36,683 nucleotides of DNA from Pelargonium tetragonum (taxonomy: Eukaryota; Streptophyta; Magnoliopsida; Geraniales; Geraniaceae): positions 1 to 36,683 of the forward strand of contig JAYMTL010000167.1 of NCBI GenBank assembly GCA_036897445.1. The letters run 5' to 3'. Below the pieces are notes generated by a model, which worked only from the letters and a program-made list of their open reading frames with translations, did not search any database and had not been told where the DNA came from. Both the position numbers and the translations under genes were made by a program. Below are positions 24,241 to 35,500 of this stretch, piece after piece (the first letter of the stretch is position 1; each line of letters begins with the position of its first letter).

Positions 24241-27060
24241 ACGAAAGGGGCTCGCCTGAAATAAGGAAGGGAGGCCGTAGTAGAAGGGTACTCCTAACTT
24301 CTAATCTTGACACAGGAAATGCTTTAAGGAAGACAATAAAATAATAGCTGCAATTTTGAAATTATACGCCTAGTAAACCCGCCGCACGAGTTTTTATGTT
24401 TACCTTATAAAAAGAAAAATTGAACCATGGGTTGTACGATAACGTCGGAACTGGGGTGGAATTTTAGACGATAAGGAGCCTCACCTCACGGATAGATTAA
24501 GTACTGTGCAACTTAAAAGCAAGGTTTTTTATCAATATTATTTCCCGTTCTACAGGGCATTGAAAATCGCGAGTTTTCCTAACAACTACTTGCCTGGGTT
24601 TTTCATAGGCCCGTATATTATATATTCTTAGGATCTTTATAAAAGAATTTTTTGAGGAAATGTATTAACTCCTGGATACCCCTTTCGGAACTTAATCAAA
24701 GGAAATTTAATGCTTTTTTATTCTGGAAGCTCTCTTTGTACAACAGGACTCAAGAGATCTGGCATTCTAAGATTATCCAAACTTTTACATTTATCTCATA
24801 AAGCCAAAGCAAGTCAGCCAAATTGTGGTTAAGCGCTTATTAGAACAAATCCCCTTTTTCGGGAAAAAGTTCCTATGTCATGTAAACCCAAAATAGGAAG
24901 GAAAGTCTTGATCATATAAAGTTGTGTGAAATTAATACATTATAAAGTAAGCATATTTTGAGAAAGTCTTGTCAGATACAGGCGCTTTCCTGCTAGGATA
25001 TTCCTTACAAGATAAGATCCATAGCCAAGTTACAAGTCATTTTATAGATAGGTAAAGAGGTTCTGGAAAATCGCAATTTTCTATACTATAAATAAGGTGC
25101 CCCTTAACGAGAGAGGATTCCCTTCTTATATTATTCAAAAATTTTAGAGTTTAAACTAAAAGTAGGTAGAGCTTCGAGTCTTAGTCTGTAATAAGTCTAG
25201 TCTAGCAAAGAAAAGAAGATAGGCGTTTAAAGGCTCTTTTTTCTGGGATATACCACTTTTCCTTGAGAATTGGTGTTTAGCTTTATTGGTCGTCTTAAAG
25301 GAAAATTCTTCCTTTAAGGGGGTCCCGCTCTTAGTTAGATGCGCCAGGAATTTAGGTTGTTTATAGGCCTTGCCTTGTTTAAAAATTCTTGTAGGTATAT
25401 AAAGTATCCCTGGAGAGATTTTATATATATAACCTCGCTTATTGACCTTTTTAAGGATTGGTTTATATTAATAGGAAAGTTTAGATAATTAGAAAAAAGT
25501 AAGAAATTTAGAACTGTGCGAGAGATTTTTTTTGTATAGAACAAAAAGTAAAGAGACTTCTGGACTTAACTTTATAAACCGAACTCGTAAAACAAGGACT
25601 TTTGTCCCGGTATGCATTACTTTATATAAGATAAGATATAAGGTTCCTAGTATTCCGTGAGTTCACCCTAAATTGACTTACATAGGATTTTATACTCCTT
25701 TAACTAATTAAAGCGCGGATTAAAAACTCCTTAGTATGCCCCGAGATAAGTTACACAATAAAGCAGAACTCGAAATAAGGTATAGAAAAGGAACTTCCAC
25801 CCCCTTAAAATTTTTAGGGTTCTCCTAATGCAACGTAACTTCAAGGACAAAGAAAGCACAGCTCTTAGTACTTCGAGCATTCTCGGTAATATAATGTTCT
25901 TTATAACCTACTCACTTTAAATTTTATATATAAAATAAAGTACAACTTCCTTGTAATAAGGTAATAAGCTTTCCAAAGCAACAGGGATGGCTATATAATA
26001 TTCGTTAAGCAAAATATACTATAGATAGGGATAACACCTGTAACTCTCTCTTAAATTTTAAGTACTTTCGTTCCGTGTGAAGAATGGACTACTAAATTTA
26101 ATTTTACTAAATGAGATAAAAATCCCTTTTTTGTTTTGAGTGTTTACTTTTTAGTCCCTTCAGAGGGGCTTCGTTATACGAGCAACCCGGTTAGTTACTG
26201 CAGCTAAGAAAAGGAGGTCCTCTAATCTAAATAGGGCCATATCCGAGGAAAGAGTTCTTATTTTCTGGTTAGAGTTATACAAATAAGGGTTTTTTATAAA
26301 AACGCTAACGCTATTATATCAGATGCAAACGCCTACGGGATTCTTATACGGATTCACTTTCTTTTACAAAATTAAGGGAACAAATGTAGATACTAAGATA
26401 GACCTGCTTTGTGAGATTATTAAGCAATATAAAACTGCCCTATTAAATAAAGAATAAAGGCAACAAAGTTGTATAGCCAGCGGAATCCCTAAGTTAAGGG
26501 TTTTTTACGCAAGCTACTCTCAACGGATGGCTTAAAATACCAGATATGCTAAAGAAGGGCCACTGCTATTCTATAGTGGGCCCCCTAAACAAAAGGGCAT
26601 GCTTTTACCTCCGAGTTTTTCATCATGAAAACATATTCCTTGTGAGGTAATGTAATTAATTCCTTATTACCCGACCATACGTAACTTAAAGAATTTTGAG
26701 ATCTCATAAGAGTGATACCTTGGTTTATTGAAGCATAACTTTTAGCCCATATCGAAAGTTTCCCCCTTTTTAGTTTTAGTTAATATCCATAAAAAGAGCA
26801 GGCCCTTGATTTGTACAATGGTGGAAAATCACTCCTATTTCTGAAAATTCAACTGTTAACAGAAGTAAGAGAGTATTGAGGATAAAAGTGGAAATCCCTA
26901 AAGTGCAAAACAGGGGGTTGTTGTATAACCGGGTTTCGGGAATCAGAGTTTCCTATAGGAGCCTAGAGTATCTAAAGCACTAGAAAGATTAGGTGTTTTT
27001 ATTATCCTGTAGGAAGGGTCATCTAGTCAGTCTTAAAAGCATCAAGGAAATCCTGCAACC
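24241..27060. other. Gene-free AT-rich background
   Basis: No gene, RNA or mobile element is recognisable. Open frames are short and compositionally ordinary for the background. A sample of four lines (26281-26520) gave TpA about 1.4 times ApT and CpA+TpG slightly below ApC+GpT. Short G-run/C-run dyads recur, for example GTGGGCCCCC near 26580. Confidence 0.6.
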
Positions 27061-28000
27061 TTGTATAAGTCGAGATAGAAATTGTGAGTACTTTTCTATT
27101 TTATAAAACTGGGTGTTATAAACTAAGTAACTAGCTAGGTCAGGCCTCCTTTTAAGCCAAATCTCTTAGGAGAAGCTAGGTTTTTGGAAAGAGTTAACAG
27201 GTGAAAGTCGGGGGTTCTCCGTTCTTTTGCCGGAATACCAACTTCCTCAAAACAAACCTAACTAGGCTAGGATGCTCTAACCCATTCCTCAGTATAAGTT
27301 AAGAAACCCCTCCTATTTAAGTTCCCTTGTTCTGGACTGAAAAAGACTTGGCAAGGTTTAGGGCGAACCTCTTATCCCCTTCATTAATAGCTGCTTTAAC
27401 TAGAAAGAGTCAAATTTCAGGAATAAGTAAGGTAGATATTACATTATAGAGAACCTCAAAACTGGAAAAGTCCTGGATTAAATAGAAGAATTCCCACCCG
27501 GTAGAATTGGAAACCTGAAACTGGGAAAGCTTTCCTTGAAAAAGACGGCTTACAGAACTCTGAAAATCAGTATCCTTTCAGAGCATAATAACATGTTTAG
27601 AAAGCTCGATTCAAAACGGTATCTGTCCCTTACCCAGGGTGGTCTACCTTCCTAAGAAATGCATAGGCTCAGGTTATTCATAAAACCCATATCTACATTG
27701 AAACGGAGTTAGTAAAGGAGACATAATTGAACAAGTAACAGAGCTATAGGTCTTCCTAGAATCTAGAATAAGGAACATAGAAACAGAAAGAGAGACACGA
27801 ACAAGAGAAATAGAAGCTAAATACCTATGAAAGCCTTCTTGAAACAGTTTACTTGAGGAAACCCTTAGCTTTCACTCATGGGAGTGCCTTGGGTTTGAAT
27901 GCCTTTTCTAGGTTAGGAGACTGAGATAGACTACCTTTCTTCAGCTCTCGGGAAGTGCCTCAGTCAATAGTCTAAGAGTCGTTTTCCTAAGACAAGTTCT

Positions 28001-28660
28001 GTATCAGCTATTCTGTCAGCTAGGCATTTACCTCTTTTGAGAAGGGTTGGGTCTCTTCCATTGGACATTAGCAAAGAATCTGAGGGTTTCCTCTACCAAG
28101 TATTTTAGCTTAGTAATCGGATTAGGAATTATGAATCAGTCTAGTTAATGAACACAGGAAAGATAATTAGCTACAGGGAATCTAAGGGACCAGAGGGAAG
28201 TTTCTCCGGTTGTTACTTCGTATTCGCCCGAACCCCAGGATAAGTACAAGGTTTTAGCTTATGAACTTCCCAGTTTTGATAGGAATTTCCCTTACTGTTA
28301 GCTAGGGATACCTTAGGACTAGTATTTTCCTTCAGTGTCAGCTTAGGAATTATGTCTCTGTAGTCTGTAGTTAGCCAGTTCTCAAACAAGTAGTTAAGAC
28401 AAGAGGTTCTCAAGTAAGGGTTTCCACTGTGTCAGCTTATGGGCTGTTAGGGACTTCCTTTCATGTGTATGTCCTCGTATATGTGTACAACGTGTATGCA
28501 CAAGGTGAGTATAGACTTTCCAGTAAGAGGGTTCCCTATGTATTAACCAGTTGTCAGCTTGGGATTAGAACCAGGATGAACTTCCCACAGTGTTAGCTAT
28601 TCAACAAGTCATTCACATCTTTAACTATTAGCATGGGTTCTTCCTGTATTAGCTTGGGAT
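28001..28660 (+). repeat. Degenerate dispersed motif, consensus about GTGTCAGCTTAGGGA
   Basis: About ten copies of a short motif with the core GTNTNAGCT occur in 660 bases on the plus strand, at about 28001, 28013, 28101, 28249, 28295, 28333, 28427, 28549, 28587 and 28644. Better copies read CAGTGTCAGCTTAGGAAT (28333-28350), CTGTGTCAGCTTAT (28427-28440) and CTGTATTAGCTTGGGAT (28644-28660). Spacing is irregular, from 12 to about 146 bases, and many copies have TTCC or TTCCC a short way upstream or downstream. Variation between TCAGCT and TTAGCT fits C-to-T change at CpA. It may be a worn satellite or minisatellite, or the internal repeats of a repeat-encoded protein. Confidence 0.4.
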
Positions 28661-29105
28661 TGGTTTCCTTAGCCTTTGAGAGAAGGTAATTAGGATAGAG
28701 AGGGAATTTGGAGTGAGTAATTAGGTTTCTTCCATCTACCATATCTTCTAGACACCCGTAAAGAATCTAGGGTATTCCTGTAGCATTAAATGGTTTCTCC
28801 AAGTAAACTTGCCTTATTTCACTAAATAATTCTTCTCAACTTCTGTTCATTTCCTGTTGGAGAGAGACATTTGGGAGAGGACTCCAAAGAAACAAAAGGA
28901 AATAGAAGAAATGGATTAGGAAGTCTTAATAAGGTATCCGGAGGTTAATATATTATCTATTCCTAACAACAAAATACTGAATACACTTGCTATTGATGCT
29001 TGCTCGAATTCCTGTTACAGTTGTTACATTTGTTAATGAGTTTAGGAATTCTTACTAAATGGAAAGAAGAGAAGGTGTATTAATTCTACTGACACATTGC
29101 CAGTG

Positions 29106-29128
29106 CTGCTAATGTTCTACATTAGCAG
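29106..29128. repeat. Perfect 10-bp inverted repeat with 3-nt loop
   Basis: CTGCTAATGT (29106-29115) is the exact reverse complement of ACATTAGCAG (29119-29128), with TCT between. One further G-T pair could extend the base. It could form a tight hairpin in RNA or mark the end or junction of a repeat. No gene is close enough to give it a role. Confidence 0.75.
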
Positions 29129-29155
29129 TCCAAAGCAAGTGATAGCAGTCGAAAG
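29123..29155 (+). repeat. Near-perfect 13-bp direct repeat, 20-bp period
   Basis: TAGCAGTCCAAAG (29123-29135) and TAGCAGTCGAAAG (29143-29155) differ at one base and start 20 bases apart. The first copy overlaps the right arm of the adjacent hairpin, so the two structures may share an origin. Confidence 0.6.
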
Positions 29156-29560
29156 AGGGTGAAGTTGAAATCTCTAGCTGTCCAAACGCAAGGTTTATCT
29201 TGATAAGAAAGGGAAGACTTATACACAGAACTACGAAGGTGGAGCTACAATGCAGGCTATCAAATAGGAATAAACCAGTTAATAGCCTCTTAGAAAAGGA
29301 GTATAGGAATAAACAGCTAAGAGAGCTTAGACTCTTTATCCTTATTGAGTAGAGAGTAGGATTTGCTCTTGACTTCACTTACTGGAAACACCAAGACTGC
29401 TTAGTACTTCTTATTCGTCTTGTTACTATTGTACTTGAAATCCCAAGGCATGTTAATGCAATTGAGGCTAAAGAAACTTGTTTCCAGTAAATTGAGGTGA
29501 TGCTCCTGTATTCGAGTTAAGGGTTGTTTAGGAGTCTAGCATAGATGGAAAAGAAAGAAA

Positions 29561-32500
29561 AGGGGTTTATAGAAGGGCACTCCCATTTTTTCAAGAGGAT
29601 CGCCCTATAGCAAAATGATAAACACTTCTGAAAACTAAACTTCCACTACTCCTTGTGAAAGAAAATAGGCTATTGAACGCCTCTCTTTTTAAGGATCTTG
29701 ACAGTTGAAATTGAAATAGAGTCTCTTGTGTATAGAAATGCCTCTACAGGCTACTTTTTATTGTAAGTAAGTTAAAGACACCTAAAAAAAGGGGAAGATG
29801 AGGAATATAATGAAAGGGTCCGGTGGAAAGAAGAAAATTGTATATATTTCGTTGTCTACAGCTCCTCTTGCACCTACTCTTATCTCTTGCTGCCTTAGAG
29901 CTTCACAGTCATGAGTCATTCTATTATTATATTACTATCTAACCCTTTTCTCTTATCTTTTCAGTCTTACTTAAATTTCTTTCTTACGCTATCTGTCCTT
30001 CAAGTTTAGGCATTCGCTTATTTGCTAATAGACGGCCGGTCATAGGCCCTAGTTTTTTTTGTATCTATTTTACCGATACTATCAATTATAACTAAAGAGA
30101 TTTCCTACCAAACACAGAACAAAATTTACAAAGCGCTTAATAAGATTAAAAGGAGAGTCTTACTCTTTCCTTTCAAAGCAAGATCACCGTACAAATTTGG
30201 CAGCTTTTAAGCTAGAATAAGATAGTTTTTTGCAACTCAATATCCTTATTAAGTCTAACCTTTTTCAAAAGGGGAGCCTCCTGTCTCTGTATGTTTTTGC
30301 TTATATTGAATTCCTTTTGAGAGAAGAAAGCCCTAGAAATGTTAAATGAGCACTTCTCAACTTGCGAAGCTTTTCAAGGGATACTTCAGTAACTTCCACG
30401 GCCTACGTTTCGGATTTTTCTACTTAATTAAATAGCGGCGAGCCTTATCTTTTTTTTTGGTTCTTTTTTCTGGATATAAGGTATAAGTTCAAATAAAAAG
30501 GATAATATCCGCATCCTGGACTACCCTGACTACGAAGTTCTAGTCTACTAAGTAATGGGACTTATCTCTTGGATAATGTAGCAGAAAAAGAGGGTAAAAA
30601 GAATGATATTTGAATAAGTATAATGTAAGATTCTAAGCTATTTCTAGTACATTGTGGATATATTAAAGGTATTCCGTATGTATAGGAGTTTAATGCCCTT
30701 TCTCTTGCTAAGGGCTGACTTGCAAAAGGGATTTTTAACTTGCCCTCTGATTTTAGTTGATTAGAGAGCTTTTGCCATAATTCAAAATATATCACAAAAC
30801 ATATTACACTCCTAAGCGATTTTCATTTCTAAAACTAGGTTAATCTATTTACGGGAACCCGCTCTGCGGTTAATTTATCTCTTGGGTTTGGGTGGGTTTT
30901 ACAAGAGTAACTTACTCTCGAAACCTCTTAAGCTATGATATAAAGGAAGCCTTAAAACAAGGACAACCTAAAAGTACTAATTATTACAGAAAATTTCTCT
31001 TTTAAATGACTCACTTTTAGTCTGAATCTAGTTTATTACTAAGGGGCTTCAGAACTCGTAGCTAAAACCCCAAAACTTCACGCGGGACACTTTATTAGAG
31101 AAATATTTAGTAGCAAAATGAAAGCGATAGGTGATGATGGTTACTTCTGATAAATAGATATGCCGTTCTTTTTACAATCAGTGTAACGGACATTCCACAA
31201 GATTTATTAGGACTTTTCTATTCTCGAGATGAAGTGAAAGTACATTAACGTTATGTAACTATTGGCTTCACAGCCGGCCTTCAAATATCGGATACTTTAA
31301 ATTCTTTTTAGATATTATCATATTAAACCCTTTTTGAACTTCTAGCATTATCATTTATCCTGACTCAAAGTAGAAGTCCATATTAAAAATTCAAAATGTA
31401 GAATAATACGGCAAACTCCGTCGTTATAAAAAAGGGAAATCCCAAGAAGCTTTTTGTATGGCTATTTTCGTTCGCTTTCGTCTATATTTTGTTCTTTTTA
31501 ATCATTAATAATACTCTTGCTAAGTAAGCAAAAAAGAATTGCATTTTGTAAGTTTCAAAAAGCACTGGCAGTATAGTACTCCTGATACCCTATATTATTT
31601 AACTTAAAAAGTCCTTCTTTTCGGGTTTGAGAGTTGATCCAAGAGACCCTTCAATGTTTTTAGTATATCCCTTATACTGTTGAACTCGCTTCTTTTTCTT
31701 TTTTGGGGGATATTAGAAACCCTAAAATGAAATACAAAATGGAAAATTATATACTTATCTAGTGAAATTGTATTATAGTAACTCAGGCTCTTTGTATTAT
31801 AAATTAGGAAATAGACTCCGGTTAGGATAGCCCCTGATAAAACAAAGCAAAGATAGAAAAAAAAGAACGGCAGTATAACCTTAACCTTGTAAGACTACTT
31901 ATAGCTATAAATTGTAAAAAACTAGACCCATTCCTAATGAAGCCTCTTACTTGTCCGTAATACCTAACCCAGAATTGTAGGAACACAGGAATATCTGACG
32001 ACACCGAGCGGAAGGACTCTAAAAAAGAGAACAAATTAAGGAACTCCTTTCATAAAAACTACTCTAAGAAATCCATACTTATAATAAAAGTCTTTTTACA
32101 ATAAGAATAAAAGGGGCCTGTTAGCTAGAAGTTCCCGGGATTCACTAGCGCAAAGAGCACCCCCTTCTAAATTAAACAAGGAGCTCTTATAGTTATGGTT
32201 TTCGATCCCGTACCAAAGCAAAAAAGAAGGTATTGCACTAGCGTACATATTCTGTGATATATGACAAAGAGTAAACTATGGAAAAATGAAGCGAGAATAA
32301 GCCACAACAAATCTGGAAGATGTCCTATACTGAAGAAAGTTTAATTTGTTATCTATATTTTATAGCCTACCCAAGCTATTCCGGACGGTGTTGTGTACCT
32401 TATTCAACTTATTTATTACTTTTGCTTAAGGGAGTCCCTTCTAACTAAGAGACATTAACTAGCCATTCTAAGACACTTTGTAAATGTTGGATTTCTGAAC

Positions 32501-35500
32501 TCTAGTGTAAAGTTATTCTAGTTTTATTAGTACTTTTATCCCATATTCTTTAGAGGGAACTCTTGCTCTACAATTATAACGAGGAAATTTCTTACTATAT
32601 GATGTAAAATTTTCTAAAGGATCCGGCTTCTCTTCTTCGATCATTTGTAAATTACAAGAAGCCTTAGGTGGTTATATTGAGTAGCTTTCTTAATACTTGG
32701 CATTGTTAACAAAAAAGAGTTACTTGTATCTTGAATTTGTCCCTTATTCTCAAAAGGCCCACTTTTCCCTGGCCTAACCCAGGATTCATAAAGCATATAC
32801 GTGACATAAAGTGGGTTCCCACTACCCCAAGATTCCGTGTTACTTAACTCAATAAACAGGAGTGCTCCTTAAAAATCTCGTAAATAGTAAGTTATAGCGG
32901 AAGTGCATAAGTTCGTATAAGAAGTAAATAAAAGATCCTATTCCTATATTATTTAAAGCGTAATTGACTTCTAGCCACAAGGAGATTAGATGCTTGTTCA
33001 ATCTTTCGAGAAATGAATCCATCCTCCACACCTTAGCAAGAGTCTAAGATCAAAGAGATATCCTTGTTTATAGTCGAGTCTTTTTTTATCTTGCCGTACA
33101 TAAGTGATGCCTTCTAAACAAAGCAAGCTCTTAGTTGTGCGAAGCTAAAGTTTTCTAAGTAATCCGGATTCGAACCTTCGCCTTCTTTTAGAAATTAGAC
33201 TTTGATTTCCTTTTTGAATCTCGAAAGCCAAAGGCTCTCTTATCTTTATCTTAATTAGCTTTGGTGTATAAGAAAGAGGTACAAAACAAAAAAAGAATTA
33301 TTCTACTTAAGTGATTTTCTTGAAGTTGAATGAAAAAGCTAGGAATAAGGTGTTTTAATGAGGGTTACCGAGTACTCTTAACCAGATTGACTCCATATTA
33401 GGAGTCTCTTTTAATTTACAAAAATGTTGTTAGAGCAAAACCTTTTCTATGCGAATACTATAGGTTAAACCCTAAACTGCCCGGTTATTATATCATTTAT
33501 AACTTCAATGAAATCTTATGCTTCCTTGTAGCTAGTTACAGGAAGTCCTTAGCATAAAGTTTTATTTAGGGTAGAGAAAAAGCGACTCTTTTTGCATTTC
33601 TTAACTAAATTTTAGATCTTTTATATTGGGGCAGTGTTATTTGACTTCTAGGGAGTTCTCCTGGCTTGCTTATTTTAAATCACCAATCTTCTGAAGGATC
33701 CCACTGTTATTAAGATAAGAGAAACCTCTTTTAAAACCCTACAAGGCAACCTCGCCAAGTGCGTAGGAATTCAGAGTATAGAGTTTCATTTCTTCTTTTT
33801 CTGACCCGATTCATCACTGCATTTCGCAAAAACTATCATTCTCATAATAAACGATTTACTTAGTTCAAAAAGAACCCTTCGCGAATCCTGTTTAAACGAG
33901 GGCAGGCTTTTTGGGTAAACGTCCTTTTCATTAGATTTACTAGGACTTTTTCTTGAAGCAAGGAGTCATCCTTATTACGGGCAGTATTTACCTACCCTTT
34001 GCCTTTGACCTTTGAAAGCGCTGGGTTAAGGACAATTGACTGTGCATTCTTATCTTTCAGCTCTAATAACAGGTAAGTGTTTCATGGTAAGTAGTGCTTA
34101 AAAAATAGTACAGAATACGAAATGCTAGTTAGTAAGAGTTAATACCAGGATTGTTTTTAAAGACTTTTATGAACTATAAACTAGAGAAGATCTAACTTAC
34201 TTTTAGACCCCAAACCTCTTTTAGGAGATATAATCTTTCCTTTTACTTGTTTCATAGATGTTTTATGACTCGCATATTCTACACGAATCTTATAAAAAGT
34301 CAGTCACCAATAGGTCAAAGCGGGTCCTTTATTTGATACTAATTGAAACAGGAATGCTATGCCTTTTTATGAGGGCCGCTCGTAGATATCAAAAAGACCT
34401 GCTTGTATGTTAATAGAGTACTTTAAGATACGCTTCGATAGAAAACTCACACATATTTAAAAGAAAGCTACTTTCTTTACCTGTATCCACAGCCTCGACC
34501 CTATTTTACTAATTCATGTATTACCCCGTGTAAATCTAGAGCCTGCCTCAAAAAAGGGGCGGGTTCCGTAGATAGGAGTTTCTTATGACTTATGACAAAA
34601 AGAAGATTTTGCCTTTTCTATATAAGTTAATTTACCAGTACTTTAGTTGAGTATCAAAAAGCACTCCTAGTAATATTCCTCCGTTTAATATTCATGCAAA
34701 GGCAGGTTTTCTATTTACTGAGTTCTCAGGTAACTATATATATATGGGTTCAACTTTCATTGTCAATTGGTATCCTCTTAATTAAAGCTTTTTCTGTCCT
34801 AATGACCTGCTTTAATTAAAAACATTTCCGGGTGCTCGTGTTCTACTTGCTCAATCAAACTGAGCAGGCGCTTATTACCGACAATAGGGCCTTAAATATG
34901 CTAAGGATGGGGGGATAGGGGTGCTTTTTTTTATAAGTACTTACGAGAATAAACAGGGAATTCTAAAGACTAGATTTCAGTCCTTTATTTAGGAACAGCT
35001 TCCTTTAACCGACCCGCTTTTATCATTTCAACTTAGCCTCTAAAAGATAAAAATGAGAATTATTAAGGAAAATTCTAGTAACAGGAAGCTGCAAAATTTA
35101 TTACAAATACTTGTACTTAGAGGTGCCCTTCTTCTTATATAGGCTATGGAAGCCGTACCTTTGGGTTAAAGAAGTAAAGAAGTATAATATAATAGGGAAC
35201 ACTCCTAGCTATCGGAAATGCTCAGAAGTCCGGCCTATTCAAATTCTAATGACATTTTTTTAGAGTCCCAAAAATAGGTTAACAAAAGGGGAGGAACTCC
35301 TTTCTTTTTATTTATACTAGTCATTAAACCTAAAAAACAGGTTTCACTGTTATACTACCTAACTCTTCTTCATTAGTTAACTTCTACCCAGGGTGTTGAG
35401 GATCTATAATACGATAGTTTGGATATAATGCAGGAGTCCTGTACTTTATATGAAGACCCTCGAATAAAATCGAAGTTTCTTGGTTAGGAAGGGCATAACA

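Larger units (their letters stand above)
27061..29560. other. Compositional island without homopolymer runs
   Basis: For about 2.5 kb the long A/T runs and G-run/C-run dyads of the background disappear, and CpA, TpG and GpT become more frequent. The boundaries are soft; the change is clear by 27400 and ends near 29560. No protein family is recognised. The two longest minus-strand frames (28213-28413 and 29109-29378) lack ATG starts and have no motifs. The island holds a degenerate recurring motif (28001-28660), a perfect hairpin (29106-29128) and a near-perfect short direct repeat (29123-29155). It may be a repeat of different age or origin, inserted into or spared from the mutation process that shaped its flanks. 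Confidence 0.5.

Noticed and set aside
29109-29378. 89-codon minus-strand open frame, serine- and leucine-rich
   Set aside because: It has no ATG at its start and overlaps the hairpin and direct repeat. Openness is explained by the lower stop density of the compositional island.
33155-33230. Possible tRNA on the minus strand at GGATTCGAACC
   Set aside because: Only two of five T-stem pairs form, the candidate anticodon stem does not pair, and no acceptor strand is found.
34900-34925. Possible G-quadruplex at GGATGGGGGGATAGGGG
   Set aside because: There are too few separate G-runs of three or more for a standard four-tract quadruplex.
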